A stretch of 64,000 bases of DNA from Prevotellaceae bacterium UBA1391 (GCA_002305265.1 DBQP01000018.1:95575-159574), one strand, 5' to 3'; shown: positions 41,521-50,847, counted from the first letter of the stretch. Notes: generated from the sequence alone by a model not told the origin. Program-made: numbers and translations.

Positions 41521-43998
41521 TTAGCGACCGAAGTAGCTGTAGCGGTTGTTGTCGGGGTTGACCACAATTTTCTCAACCACAATCTCCGGATCCACCATGA
41601 CCAGCTTCAGCGTATGCTTGCCCGCAGCGCCCCGTCCGAAGTCGACGCCCAGCCATCGGAGGTTGTCGAACACCTCCGTGCGGCGAGGCAGCCTGCGTCC
41701 CTTCCAATAGCCGCGCAAGGCCAGAGGCACTTGTGCCGGCAGTGGTTTCAGCACCTTCGAGCGGGCCAGATTCTGTGGCGTGTACTCCTGAAACTCGTCG
41801 TGCAGGCCTTGTCGGGCATCTACCACCTGCATCGGACCGCCGTCGAGCTGCACGCCGATGCGAAGACCGCGGGCCGGGAAAACGTCCTGCGTGGGCAGAA
41901 TGCCGATGGCCACGCGCCCCTCCTCCGCGAGTTCTATGTCGTATTCCAAGGTGGCACCGCTGTTCTGGGCGAGCACGTTGCTGCTGCCCATGCAGCCCTC
42001 GCCACGCCCGAGGTCGGGCAGGAACGTCCACGCAGCCTCCTGGCCGTCGCTCTTGCGGCTGAAGCGACTGGCCGGTATGCTATATTCCTGCGTCGCCTGC
42101 GGCTGGCTGCCGCCGACGTGACCGACATCGACGCCCAGCGTCGTGGGGTCGATATTTTGCGCGGGCATCGACCATTGCGTATAGCCGATGTGCTTGTCCT
42201 GCATCATCCCGCTCCATTTCCCGCCGGCCACCTTGTGGTAGTAGTCGCTGAGCTGGCGGTCGCGGTCCATCAGCTGGCCCACGAGCGGCTTGTTGCCGCG
42301 GGTGGCGGCGTTGTAGAGCAGTGCCACGTTGGCACTGGCCACGGCCGGATAGTACACCAACTGATAGTAGGCGTCCTGCGCCTCGGCAGGAATGCGCGCC
42401 CTGAGTGCCTCGGCACGTGCCGCGATCGAAAGCCATACACTGTCCATCAGCGCCATCTCCTCGCGGTTGAAGATGCCGGGCACCTGCACCTCGGGCTTCC
42501 TGAGCAGGTTGTATTTCGAGTAGGCGGCGATAATGGCTGCAGCTTCCCGGGCACAAGCGTCCCCGAAGGCCGTCCGCGCAAATCCCTCCAGCCAGTCGCG
42601 TTCCGCTCCGGGGCCCACGCCGTCCGGATTCCACGCATAGTGCATGATGAAGTCGATGGGCACTTCCTTGGGCTTGAGGTCGCCCACGTTGATGATCCAG
42701 ATGCGGTCGAGACCCGTGCGGTATGCGAGGTTCAGCTGTTCCCGCAGCTTGGGGATGGTGGTCGTGTTCACCCAGCGGTCGTTCCAGGGACCTCCGTTCA
42801 TGTCGATGTGGTAGTAGAGTCCGAGCCCACCCTTGCGCTTGCGCTCGAAATCGCGTCCGATGCGCCGGATATAGCCCCAGTTGTTGTCGCAGAAGAGCAG
42901 CGTGACGTCATCGGGCACGCTGAATCCGGCATCGTAGTAGCGCTGCACTTCGGTGAAGATGGCCCAGAGCTGCGGCACGCCATCCTCGCGGCCGTACACC
43001 TTCCGGATGATCTGTCGCTGTCCCTTGACGACCTCGCCCAGCGTCTTGATGTTGTCGGCGTCGTCGCCCTTCCCCATCGCCACGTCGCCATCGCCCCGCA
43101 TGCCGATGGTCACGAGATTGTCGTAGGCTCGGTTCCGCTCCATGCCTTCGAGGAAGAAACGGTCGACGCGCTGCTTGTTCGTGGCATAGTCCCAGGGACC
43201 CACCTCGTCCTTGCGCTTCACATACTCGCGGTGAGCACGCATCATCGGCTCGTGGTGGGAAGTGCCCATCACGATACCGTATTCGTCGGCCAGGCGCGGG
43301 CTCTCCGGGTCGTCCTCATTGAAGGCCGACGCCCACATGGCCGGCCACAGGTAGTTGGCCTTCAGGCGCAGCAGCAGCTCAAACATGTGGGCATACATCT
43401 TCGCGTTCACCCCGCCGAAGTGCTCCGTCGCCCATCCACCGAAGGAGGGCCATTCGTCGTTGATGAAGATGCCGCGGTATTTCACCTTGGGCGAGGGCTG
43501 CACAAATCGTCCCGCGTCCCACACCACCTCGTCGCGGTGCTTCACGGGCACGTCGGCCCACCAGTACCACGGCGAGACGCCGATGCGCCGACTGATCTCA
43601 TAGATGCCGTAGATGGTCCCGCGCTTGTCGCTGCCCGCCACCACGAGATTGCCGTCCACGACGTCGATAACGAACGACTCCCACTGTCCCTTCACGCGGC
43701 TCACGTCGAGTTTCCGCTGCTTCACCAGACGGTCGATGAGGCGGCTCTTGCCGATGGTGCCGACAAGGATGCATTTTTCCTCCGGCTGCTGGGCCAGCCT
43801 CACCTCTGCGGCCTTGCCGCACACCTTGCGCACGTCGTCGCCCAGGTCGTTGGCCGCGCGGATCACGCCCTTCCAGTCTTGTTCGTCCGCCACGATCGTC
43901 GCCGTCTCGCCGTTGCCGGCGATGCGGAACGCAGGCTGGGCCATCATGCTCATGGCCACGAGGAGCCATGCCAGGCTCAGCGTCAGTTTTCTTTTCAT
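41521..43998 (-). CDS. GH115 xylan alpha-1,2-glucuronidase
   Basis: An 825-residue exported enzyme (signal peptide ends LLVAMSMMAQ) releasing (4-O-methyl)glucuronic acid from xylan side chains. Domain order matches GH115: an N-terminal alpha/beta domain (to about 155), a TIM-barrel-like catalytic domain (about 165-480) with GIFINDEWPSFGGWA, LKANYLWPAMWASAF, GTSHHEPMMRAH and VTLLFCDNNWGYIRR, then a helical domain (to about 640) and C-terminal beta domains. Its ATG overlaps the stop codon of the preceding gene (ATGA), so translation is coupled to the beta-helix protein. Together they suggest breakdown of glucuronoxylan or a related pectin/xylan material. Confidence 0.93.
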   Translation of the reverse strand: MKRKLTLSLAWLLVAMSMMAQPAFRIAGNGETATIVADEQDWKGVIRAANDLGDDVRKVCGKAAEVRLAQQPEEKCILVGTIGKSRLIDRLVKQRKLDVSRVKGQWESFVIDVVDGNLVVAGSDKRGTIYGIYEISRRIGVSPWYWWADVPVKHRDEVVWDAGRFVQPSPKVKYRGIFINDEWPSFGGWATEHFGGVNAKMYAHMFELLLRLKANYLWPAMWASAFNEDDPESPRLADEYGIVMGTSHHEPMMRAHREYVKRKDEVGPWDYATNKQRVDRFFLEGMERNRAYDNLVTIGMRGDGDVAMGKGDDADNIKTLGEVVKGQRQIIRKVYGREDGVPQLWAIFTEVQRYYDAGFSVPDDVTLLFCDNNWGYIRRIGRDFERKRKGGLGLYYHIDMNGGPWNDRWVNTTTIPKLREQLNLAYRTGLDRIWIINVGDLKPKEVPIDFIMHYAWNPDGVGPGAERDWLEGFARTAFGDACAREAAAIIAAYSKYNLLRKPEVQVPGIFNREEMALMDSVWLSIAARAEALRARIPAEAQDAYYQLVYYPAVASANVALLYNAATRGNKPLVGQLMDRDRQLSDYYHKVAGGKWSGMMQDKHIGYTQWSMPAQNIDPTTLGVDVGHVGGSQPQATQEYSIPASRFSRKSDGQEAAWTFLPDLGRGEGCMGSSNVLAQNSGATLEYDIELAEEGRVAIGILPTQDVFPARGLRIGVQLDGGPMQVVDARQGLHDEFQEYTPQNLARSKVLKPLPAQVPLALRGYWKGRRLPRRTEVFDNLRWLGVDFGRGAAGKHTLKLVMVDPEIVVEKIVVNPDNNRYSYFGR

Positions 43999-46337
43999 GG
44001 TTGATATGCAATTTTCTCAGTTCTTATACTTCCATCCCGCATCCGTGTACGGACAATGACCATGCCTTGCTCCGGCCGACCGCTCAGCTTGCGTCCCGAT
44101 AGGTCGTAGTAGCTGACGTCTGCCTCGTCCAGCACGCCGTCGTCCACAACCGCCCGGATGGCTGTCGCCTCTCCTCCCAATCCTTCCGGCGTCGTCCCGA
44201 GGCACGTAAAGAGAAGCTTGTCGAGTTTGGCACCGTCCTCGCGGTAGCCGATGTGCAACACGTGCTCGCCCTCCAGCATCGTGTAGGTGCGCGGAGCGAG
44301 ATTCCACTGCCACGTGTTGGAACCGGGAATATTGTTCCACATCACCCATTCCTCGTTGTCGAGGCGGAGCCAGAAGGAGTCGTCGTTGGCATTGGGGCAG
44401 ATGGTGCGGAGCCAGAGCATGTAGGTGGTGGGGCGAGTCACCGTGAAAGCGATGCTGACCAACCCGCCGTTGTCTGCCGGTGCCGAATTGCTGCTGTTGT
44501 TTCCACTTCTGACGGTCACGTACTTTCCTCCCGAAGCCTTGCTGTCTGCCACCGTCTGCCACAGCGAGCCCACTGCGCCGCCTTCTGCCTCCAGATAGAT
44601 ATCCGTGTTGAGCAGGGCCTCGCGCTCCGCCAGCGTCATCAGCTTGAACGCCGCATAGCTGCGTCCGTCGTAAGGGATGTTCGCCTCGTTGCAGAGCCTG
44701 AGCAGCAACAGTTTGCTGAACTCCGTCTCTTCGCCCATAAACCGGATGAGCACCTCCTTACGGGTCTCCCCCGGCAGGAAGGTCACCAGACTGTCTGCCA
44801 ACTCGTAGTCCACGCCCGCAATGGCATCACCGGCCACGGGCACAATTCTCACGACAGCTGTCTCCTGCAAGGGCTTCGCCAGGCTGACGATGATCGGATG
44901 CTGCTCGCCACGCGTTGTTTCCGTCACGAGCTCGGCCACACCCGGCTGAACCGAGGTCGTCGTGCGCGTCTGGTCGCAGCCCATGTCGCTGAATGCATAC
45001 AGCGGATAAGCGCCCATGTCGATGCCGCCATCGCCGCTGCCGATACAGGCGCTGCCTTCCTTCAGCAGATAGCTGGACGGCTTCGCGATGGTCGACACGA
45101 AGCCCGGCATCTTGTCGTAGATGCCTCCCGTCTCCTGCTCCTTCTGCGCAAAAGCGGCCGGCGTCACGCTCTTTCCCTGGTATTGGATGCAGGAAGACTT
45201 CGACATCATGCGCCAAAGATTGTTCCGGAAGAAGTTGCCGCCATAGAAGCAGGCCGAGTCCGTCATGATCAGACTGTAGTTCGTACCGCCATAGACGATG
45301 TTGTTCCTCACCTCGTTGTGCTTCGACTTATGCAGGTGGATGCCGGTCTTGCAATTGTAGGCGACATTGTTGATATAGCGCGAGTCGAAGCTCCAGTTGG
45401 TTCCGGCGTAGAGGGCCGACCGATAGCCCGACTCCAGCATATTGATGGCGACATTCTCCTGAAACCAGTTGCCGGCACAGCGCGACTCGTTGAACACCAG
45501 ACGTTCTCCGCCGTTGCCGAAATTGCGGACAATGAGGTTGCGGCTGCCGTCTCGGTCCAGCCACACGCCGTCCTGCCCACCCGTGATGTGGTTGAAGCAG
45601 AAGACGTTGTTGCCGAAACTGGTGTCCGAAGCGGTGATTGCACTGGAGTACTTATAGAGTCCCGTTGTCTCCCAGCTCCGCTTCTTGCCCCTGAGCGAAA
45701 CGAAGGTATTGCCGCTGATGAGATTGCGCTTCGTGTCCTGCCCAATCAGGTTGACGGCGTCGCCATACAAGTTCTGGAACAGGCAATTGCTGACCACGCA
45801 GTCCTGCGCATTGTTCATATAGATCATCGAGATGCCTTCGTAGGTCGTGGCCACCTCCTCGTGTCCGATGCCTTCCACCTTGCAGTCCGTTACCACACAG
45901 TTGCTGGCCCGCCTGAGGTTGACGCACGATTGCACGTAGACCATGTCCTTGAACGTCACCCGCTCGATCCAGATATAACTGAGGTTTGCCAGGTTGAACA
46001 GGTCGATGGTCTCGTCGCTCAGGACGTTGTCGGCCTTCGTCAGCACCACCTCCCCAGTCTCCGGCCAGGGACAAAACACAATATTTCGCGTAGCGTTGCC
46101 CGAAGCGGCCGGACGGATGGCCATCTCGCTGTAGGTGCCACCGGCAATGAACACAGTGTCGCCAGCCGTTACCTTGGCCGCAGCCTGAGCAATCGTGCCG
46201 AAGGGTGAGGCCATGCTTCCGTCGCCCGTGGCGCCCGGAGCCACATAGATGTTCCCCGCCTGCAGGCCCATCCCGCAGGCAACCAGCAGCGTCAAAAAGA
46301 GAAAAGCGTGTTTCTGTGTGCGTTGTGTCAATCGCAT
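43995..46337 (-). CDS. Secreted parallel beta-helix protein with Calx-beta-like, CBM-like and T9SS domains
   Basis: A 780-residue protein (signal peptide MRLTQRTQKHAFLFLTLLVACGMGLQA). The N-terminal right-handed beta-helix (about 30-430) opens NIYVAPGATGDGSMASPFGTI, a form common in polysaccharide lyases and related GHs, with many Asn-rich coils. A Calx-beta-like region (about 450-550) and a CBM6/35-like region (about 565-690, IYLEAEGGAVGSLWQTVADS) follow. The tail YYDLSGRKLSGRPEQGMVIV is a T9SS sorting signal. Activity is not readable. A second in-frame ATG at 46364 is possible. It is followed by GH115 with a 4-bp overlap. Confidence 0.85.
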   Translation of the reverse strand: MRLTQRTQKHAFLFLTLLVACGMGLQAGNIYVAPGATGDGSMASPFGTIAQAAAKVTAGDTVFIAGGTYSEMAIRPAASGNATRNIVFCPWPETGEVVLTKADNVLSDETIDLFNLANLSYIWIERVTFKDMVYVQSCVNLRRASNCVVTDCKVEGIGHEEVATTYEGISMIYMNNAQDCVVSNCLFQNLYGDAVNLIGQDTKRNLISGNTFVSLRGKKRSWETTGLYKYSSAITASDTSFGNNVFCFNHITGGQDGVWLDRDGSRNLIVRNFGNGGERLVFNESRCAGNWFQENVAINMLESGYRSALYAGTNWSFDSRYINNVAYNCKTGIHLHKSKHNEVRNNIVYGGTNYSLIMTDSACFYGGNFFRNNLWRMMSKSSCIQYQGKSVTPAAFAQKEQETGGIYDKMPGFVSTIAKPSSYLLKEGSACIGSGDGGIDMGAYPLYAFSDMGCDQTRTTTSVQPGVAELVTETTRGEQHPIIVSLAKPLQETAVVRIVPVAGDAIAGVDYELADSLVTFLPGETRKEVLIRFMGEETEFSKLLLLRLCNEANIPYDGRSYAAFKLMTLAEREALLNTDIYLEAEGGAVGSLWQTVADSKASGGKYVTVRSGNNSSNSAPADNGGLVSIAFTVTRPTTYMLWLRTICPNANDDSFWLRLDNEEWVMWNNIPGSNTWQWNLAPRTYTMLEGEHVLHIGYREDGAKLDKLLFTCLGTTPEGLGGEATAIRAVVDDGVLDEADVSYYDLSGRKLSGRPEQGMVIVRTRMRDGSIRTEKIAYQP

Positions 46338-46388
46338 GGGATTAAGTTTTCTAGATGATTCCATCGTGCCTTTTTTGGCATTTCGCTG

Positions 46389-46417
46389 CAAAGTTAGCCC
46401 GTTTCCCACTTGCCAAA
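46389..46417 (-). promoter_or_regulatory. Promoter of the beta-helix/GH115 operon
   Basis: CAAAGTTA at 46389-46396 is TAACTTTG on the coding strand. CAAA at 46414-46417 may be the -33 element, but the spacer is only 17 bp. Confidence 0.65.
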
Positions 46418-46426
46418 CGCCCAAAA

Positions 46427-46456
46427 ATGTTACTGATTTTTACGTAGACGTAACAT
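46427..46456. promoter_or_regulatory. Candidate operator upstream of the beta-helix/GH115 promoter
   Basis: The perfect palindrome TTACGTAGACGTAA (46440-46453) lies just upstream of the -33 region. An additional ATGTTAC at 46427-46433 mirrors GTAACAT at 46450-46456. It looks like a regulator-binding site; the regulator is not in this window as far as I can tell. Confidence 0.6.
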
Positions 46457-46632
46457 CCGATTCTCCTTTCCGCCTCCGGGGCAACGCATCCGGCCGCATG
46501 CACGCCGTAGCGCACAGTCTCGCCGCCGACTCCGTCATCGAGGGAGGGCCTCCCGCCGGCTTTCAGTGCCGTGCGCCAGCAACACATCTTTGCTTTGTCG
46601 GCCATAGAAAACAGCGATTTCTTTGCAGAAAA

Positions 46633-46886
46633 AGAACGCGTTCGAAACGGAAAACAACTGCGTTCGAAATGGAAAACGAACGCACTCGAAAATGAAAACG
46701 ACTGCGCTCGAAAATGGGAGCACCGGCGAAGGAAAACGGAAAAGACTGCAAAGAAAAACGACGTGGGATGCACTCAGGCGCCATGACGGCCGCGCCCGCC
46801 CACGTCGCACGGCACTCGCTCCATACACGACGAAGGCCTTCTCGTGAATTCACGAAGGCCTTCGTGCAACGACAAGAAGGCCTTCT
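46633..46886. repeat. 22-bp-period palindromic array F (7 cores around a decayed centre)
   Basis: Cores start at 46633, 46655, 46677, 46699 and, after a decayed stretch, 46831, 46853 and 46875. They read AGAACGCGTTCG, CAACTGCGTTCG, CGAACGCACTCG, CGACTGCGCTCG, CGAAGGCCTTCT, CGAAGGCCTTCG and AGAAGGCCTTCT. The gap from 46699 to 46831 is exactly 6 x 22 bp, so phase survives the decay; GGGATGCACTCA at 46765 is a recognisable remnant. The array is between the K+ channel terminator and the beta-helix promoter. Confidence 0.93.
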
Positions 46887-47007
46887 CACCTCATCGAAAA
46901 AAACGTCCCCTACGAGTCCAGAAGCGGGCGCGCATGATGCTGCGTGCACGCTCCGGCGATGGGTGCAGGGTGGCGGAGGACTTGCTGGGATGGCGGAAAC
47001 GAAACGC

Positions 47008-47040
47008 AGGCGCCACCGGCCGGAGGGGACGGTGGCGCCT
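47008..47040 (-). terminator. Terminator of the K+ channel gene
   Basis: AGGCGCCACCG (47008-47018) and CGGTGGCGCCT (47030-47040) form a perfect 11-bp stem 20 bp after the stop codon. Confidence 0.85.
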
Positions 47041-47059
47041 GCGCGCTATGGGTGCTCGT

Positions 47060-47857
47060 CTACAGCTTTTCGCCGCAATAGGAGCAGTAGTGGTCGTGGA
47101 GGCGCACCTTGTGGTGGCAGCGGGGACAGAGGCCGCGGGTGGGGCGCTTGCGCGTGGTGTCGATGACGGTGGCGGAGATGATGCCCGTGGGGACGGCCAC
47201 GATGGTATAGCCGAGCAGCATGACGAGAGCGCTGAGGAAGCGGCCGGCATCGGTGACGGGCGCCACGTCGCCATAGCCGACGGTGGAGAGGGTGACGACG
47301 GCCCAGTAGATGCTGGCGCCGATGCTGGTGAACTGCGAGCCCGGCACGTGGCCTTCGAGGATGTACATGAGGGTGCCGATGCAGACGATGAGGATGATGA
47401 CGAAGAGGAAGAACACGAGGATTTTGCTCATGCTCCGCCGGATGGACTCCAGCAGCAGATAGCCCTCGTTCATGTAGGTGAACAGGTGGAAGACGCGGAA
47501 GACGCGAATGAGGCGGAAGGTGCGCAGCAGCAGGAAATAGCGGCTGGAGGGGAAAAAGAAGGAAAGGGGGATGGGCAGGATGGAGAGGAGGTCGATGATG
47601 CCGAAGAAGGAAAAGACATAGTGCCACGGGCGGGGGTGGCACCAGAGGCGCACGGCATACTCGAGGGTGAAGAGGGCGGTGAAGACGTATTCGAGGATTT
47701 CGAGAATGAGCCACGGCGTGCCTTCCGAGACGCGGTGCGTGCTCTCGACGAGGGTGACGAGCAGGCTCAGCGTGATGGCCACGAGCAGGCCGACGTCGAA
47801 GGCCTTGCCCGCCGGCGTCTCGGTTCCGAAAATGATGAGGAATAGTTTGCGCTTCAC
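47060..47857 (-). CDS. Voltage-gated-type potassium channel with C-terminal zinc ribbon
   Basis: A 265-residue six-helix inner-membrane channel. S1-S4 lie in residues 20-125, with an S4-like arginine ladder in LLLRTFRLIRVFRVF (R112, R115, R118, R121). S5 is VFFLFVIILIVCIGTLMYI, the pore carries the selectivity filter TVGYGD (192-197) and S6 is LLGYTIVAVPTGIISATV. The C-terminus carries CPRC...CSYCG (C244, C247, C258, C261), a zinc ribbon likely to serve regulation or assembly. It lies 27 bp after ispD. Confidence 0.94.
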   Translation of the reverse strand: MKRKLFLIIFGTETPAGKAFDVGLLVAITLSLLVTLVESTHRVSEGTPWLILEILEYVFTALFTLEYAVRLWCHPRPWHYVFSFFGIIDLLSILPIPLSFFFPSSRYFLLLRTFRLIRVFRVFHLFTYMNEGYLLLESIRRSMSKILVFFLFVIILIVCIGTLMYILEGHVPGSQFTSIGASIYWAVVTLSTVGYGDVAPVTDAGRFLSALVMLLGYTIVAVPTGIISATVIDTTRKRPTRGLCPRCHHKVRLHDHYCSYCGEKL

Positions 47858-47884
47858 AACGTGTGGATGGGGAGAAGGTGGTGG

Positions 47885-48556
47885 CTAACGGGCCAGACAC
47901 TCGGCCAGCGCCATGTCGAAGGGGGTGGTGAGCTTGATGTTCTCGCGGTTGCCGGGCACAAGCGCAACGCGGTGGCCGGCGGCCTCGACCACGGAGGCGT
48001 CGTCGGTGAAGTCGGGCGTGTAAGGCTGCGCATAGGCTTCGCGGAGCCACTCGGCGGAAAACACCTGCGGCGTCTGCACGAGCCGGTAGTCGGCTCGGGG
48101 CACGGTGTGGCTGCCTTCCGGCGTCATGTGGCGAAGGGTTTCCACGACGTCGACGACCGGTATGCAGGCGCCATGGCGCGAGGCACCGGCGAAACAGGCC
48201 TCCACGACCTCGACGGAGACAAAGGGCCGGACGCCGTCGTGCACACCGATGAGGGTGGCCTCGGGCCGCACGAGCTGCAGGCCGTTGCGCACGGAGTGGA
48301 AGCGCGTCTCGCCGCCGTCGGCCAGGGTGAGGCCTACGGTGGAGAAACTTTCGCCATAGACGACGCAAAGTCCTGCCCAGTACAACTGCTGATCAGCGGG
48401 AAGAACTAGCACAATCTGCGCCGTGGGATCCCACTGGCGGAAACGGTCGATGGTGCGCATCAGCACCGGCCGACCGTCGACGGGCAGAAACTGCTTGGGC
48501 ACATCGCCGCCCATGCGCCGGCCTTGTCCGCCGGCGACAATGATAACGGCATTCAT
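47885..48556 (-). CDS. ispD: 2-C-methyl-D-erythritol 4-phosphate cytidylyltransferase IspD
   Basis: A 223-residue enzyme of the MEP pathway that joins CTP and MEP. The CTP-binding loop [19 protein letters not shown] is intact (about 8-26), and [10 protein letters not shown] (around 100-109) and QTPQVF are the other conserved blocks. The start at 48556 overlaps the stop codon of the DJ-1 gene by 4 bp. ispF, the later enzyme, is at 1.7 kb. Confidence 0.95.
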   Translation of the reverse strand: MNAVIIVAGGQGRRMGGDVPKQFLPVDGRPVLMRTIDRFRQWDPTAQIVLVLPADQQLYWAGLCVVYGESFSTVGLTLADGGETRFHSVRNGLQLVRPEATLIGVHDGVRPFVSVEVVEACFAGASRHGACIPVVDVVETLRHMTPEGSHTVPRADYRLVQTPQVFSAEWLREAYAQPYTPDFTDDASVVEAAGHRVALVPGNRENIKLTTPFDMALAECLAR

Positions 48557-49116
48557 CCGGCGCAGGATTCGTTGCATTCGAAGAGCATTCCCTTCGCCAC
48601 GCCCTCGGCCACATCGGCACCGGCCAGACGGCGGACGATGGCCAGACCGGTCGGGATGGCCGCGGCGGGACCCTTGCCGAGGATGAACTGCTCGGTTTCC
48701 TCCACCATCTTGCCCGTGCACTGCGCGCCGGCCAGTTCCGGTTCGAAGCCCGGATAGCACGTGGCATTCAGCCCCTGGAGCAATCCCATGCGGCCATAGA
48801 CAAGCGGAGCGGCGCAGATGGCGCCCAACAAACCACCCCGCTGGTGATGGCGGAGGATGGCCTCGCGCAAGCCCTCGTGCTGGTAGAGATTCTCGGCGCC
48901 GGGCATGCCGCCTGGCAGGAAGAGGAGGTCGGCGTCTTCAAAGGACGCGTCGGCAAACAGGAGGTCTGCCTCGATGCCCACACCGTGCGCAGCGCGGACG
49001 ACGCGTTCGGAGGCGACGGAGACAATGGACAGGGGAAGCTGCGCCCGACGGCATACGTCGATGACGCCCAGGGCTTCCACTTCTTCAAAACCGGTAGCAA
49101 GAAAAACGTAGATCAT
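48553..49116 (-). CDS. DJ-1/PfpI family protein (YajL-like)
   Basis: A 187-residue DJ-1 superfamily protein. The conserved N-terminal Glu is in [11 protein letters not shown] and the reactive Cys in [20 protein letters not shown] (about C100). The family includes chaperones, glyoxalases and proposed protein deglycases; the exact activity is uncertain. It is translationally coupled to ispD through an ATGA overlap and follows tonB by 106 bp. Confidence 0.92.
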   Translation of the reverse strand: MIYVFLATGFEEVEALGVIDVCRRAQLPLSIVSVASERVVRAAHGVGIEADLLFADASFEDADLLFLPGGMPGAENLYQHEGLREAILRHHQRGGLLGAICAAPLVYGRMGLLQGLNATCYPGFEPELAGAQCTGKMVEETEQFILGKGPAAAIPTGLAIVRRLAGADVAEGVAKGMLFECNESCAG

Positions 49117-49222
49117 AGGTTTGAGTTATCTATAGGTGAAACGAATCGAAGGAAGAGTCGCACGCCCGTGTCGTGCGGAAAAGCCGCCGAAAGCGGAAGG
49201 CGGGGAACGGCGCAGGCGGGTG

Positions 49223-50221
49223 TCAGCGCAGCTTGAAGCTGTAGGTGATGGTGCCGCTCTCGCTGTTGTTGCTGCCCGCGCTGAAGCGCGACTTGCGCGC
49301 AGCGGCCAATGCGGCGTTGCGCAGTGCGGCCGACGTGGTGGTGGCGCTGCGGATGGTGGCGCTGGTCACCTGTCCGTCGGAGTTGACCACGATGTTGACC
49401 ACGACGACTCCTTCCGCCGTTTTATCAGGATAGTCGGGCTTGGGCAAAGACGTCACGGTGCGGCTGCCGACGCGCGCTTGGGCAGAACCGATGCCGCCTG
49501 TTCCCGATGTAGCACCCGTATTGCTGTTGCCCGTGGGCGCACCTTGCGCACCCTCGCCACGGGTGTATCCGCTGTTGCCAGCGCTTCCGCCCTGTCCGAA
49601 TGCGCCGGCCATGCTGTGGCTGGCGGCAGCGGCAGCAGCGTCGGCGCGTGCCTTTTCCTCCGCACGCTTCTTGGCAGCAGCTTCTTCGGCGAGCCGCTTT
49701 CGCTCAGCTTCTTCCGCCGCCTTGCGCTGTGCCTCCTCGGCGGCGCGCTTGCGGGCTTCGGCTTCGGCCTGCGCCTGACGCGCGGCGGCTTCGCGCCGGA
49801 TTTGCTCCTGGCGTGCTTGAGCCGCCTTTTCCGCTGCAATGGAGCGTTCTTTTTCCTGCGCGATCTGCGCTTCCGATGTGGTGGCGGCGGGTTTGGTCAC
49901 GGCTTTGGGCGCAGCGGGGTCGGCAGCACGCGCTGCCTCGCGGGGCGACTCGACGGCCTCTTCCGCTGCTGCGGGCGCATCGCTGGCGTCTGCCTCAGAC
50001 GCCGCATCGGCTTCCTCAGCGCCTGCAGCCACCGGCAGACCGCCGGTGTCGAGGCCGGCCGCATCCGCCACCTCGCCCAGCATGACGGGAATTCCATCCT
50101 CGTCGAAGGGCTTGTCCTTGGAGACGCGGAGGGAAATCAGCGCCAGCAACACGACAAGCAAGACATGAAAGCCGATGGTTGTGGCGGCAGCCGTGATGAA
50201 ACGTTTGCGTTTTTCGTTCAT
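49223..50221 (-). CDS. tonB: TonB family energy transducer
   Basis: A 332-residue inner-membrane protein. One N-terminal helix (ITAAATTIGFHVLLVVLLALISL) is followed by a long Ala/Glu/Arg/Lys-rich coiled stretch (about 95-200, TolA-like, for example RKRAAEEAQRKAAEEAERKR), a Gly/Ser/Asn-rich section and a C-terminal TonB domain (PKPDYPDKTAEGVVVVNIVV ... FSAGSNNSESGTITYSFKLR). With ExbB and ExbD upstream it couples the proton motive force to outer-membrane receptors such as BtuB and the iron receptor in this window. The TolA-like middle leaves open a role in envelope integrity. Confidence 0.9.
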   Translation of the reverse strand: MNEKRKRFITAAATTIGFHVLLVVLLALISLRVSKDKPFDEDGIPVMLGEVADAAGLDTGGLPVAAGAEEADAASEADASDAPAAAEEAVESPREAARAADPAAPKAVTKPAATTSEAQIAQEKERSIAAEKAAQARQEQIRREAAARQAQAEAEARKRAAEEAQRKAAEEAERKRLAEEAAAKKRAEEKARADAAAAAASHSMAGAFGQGGSAGNSGYTRGEGAQGAPTGNSNTGATSGTGGIGSAQARVGSRTVTSLPKPDYPDKTAEGVVVVNIVVNSDGQVTSATIRSATTTSAALRNAALAAARKSRFSAGSNNSESGTITYSFKLR

Positions 50222-50262
50222 GGAGTGAAGTTATGCAGGGTGGTGAGGGAGAGACGGAAGTC

Positions 50263-50676
50263 TTAAGGCTGGGGAGGACGAGTGGCCAGCACCATCTTGA
50301 GATGATGCTCGTTGGCGACGTTGAGCACAGCCACGATGTCGGCGTAGGGCACGCTCTCGTCCGCATAAAGGGAGACGTAGCGCTCCGTCGAGTCCGCCTT
50401 CATGGAGCGGAGAACCTCCGACAGGCGCGCGAGGGAGACTTCTTTTTCTTTCGTGCCGTCGACCGAGGCATAGATCCGACGCGACGCGTCGATGACGATG
50501 CGGGCGGACGACTGGGTCGTTGTCTGCTTCTTGCTTTGCGGCAGGTTCACCTTGATGGCGTTGGGCGCCACCAGCGTACTGGTGATCATGAAGAATATCA
50601 GCAGCAGGAAGATGATATCCGTCATGGAGGACATGTTGAATGTCGGGGTTACTTGGGTGCGGCGATGGAGAGACAC
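50263..50676 (-). CDS. exbD: ExbD/TolR biopolymer transport protein
   Basis: A 137-residue protein with one N-terminal helix (MTDIIFLLLIFFMITSTLV) containing the conserved Asp of the proton path (D in SSMTDIIFLLL), then a periplasmic ExbD/TolR domain (VIDASRRIYASVDG ... EVLRSMKADSTERYVSLYADES). It is 41 bp upstream of tonB and 394 bp downstream of exbB. That long gap is filled by two 22-bp-period arrays. Confidence 0.92.
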   Translation of the reverse strand: MSLHRRTQVTPTFNMSSMTDIIFLLLIFFMITSTLVAPNAIKVNLPQSKKQTTTQSSARIVIDASRRIYASVDGTKEKEVSLARLSEVLRSMKADSTERYVSLYADESVPYADIVAVLNVANEHHLKMVLATRPPQP

Positions 50677-50737
50677 GGCGAAAACGAGATGTTAATGGTT
50701 CGACAGATGGAGACAGGCAGCGCGGCAGATGCGCCGG

Positions 50738-50847
50738 CGGGAAAAGGAACTGGAAGTACGCAAGTAGTGCGCTGGAGGAACGCAAGTAGTGCGCCGGAGG
50801 AACGCAAGTAGTGCGCCGGAAGTATGCATGTAGTGCGCTGCATGTGC
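50738..50847. repeat. 22-bp-period array 1 between exbB and exbD
   Basis: GCA(A/T)GTAGTGCGC units start at 50760, 50782, 50804 and 50826, with a partial unit at 50738. The first three differ by only a few bases. They are between two genes of one operon and should be transcribed. Confidence 0.92.

Noticed and set aside
41614..44004. Long plus-strand open frame opposite GH115
   Set aside because: It is an antisense shadow; the minus-strand frame matches GH115 throughout.
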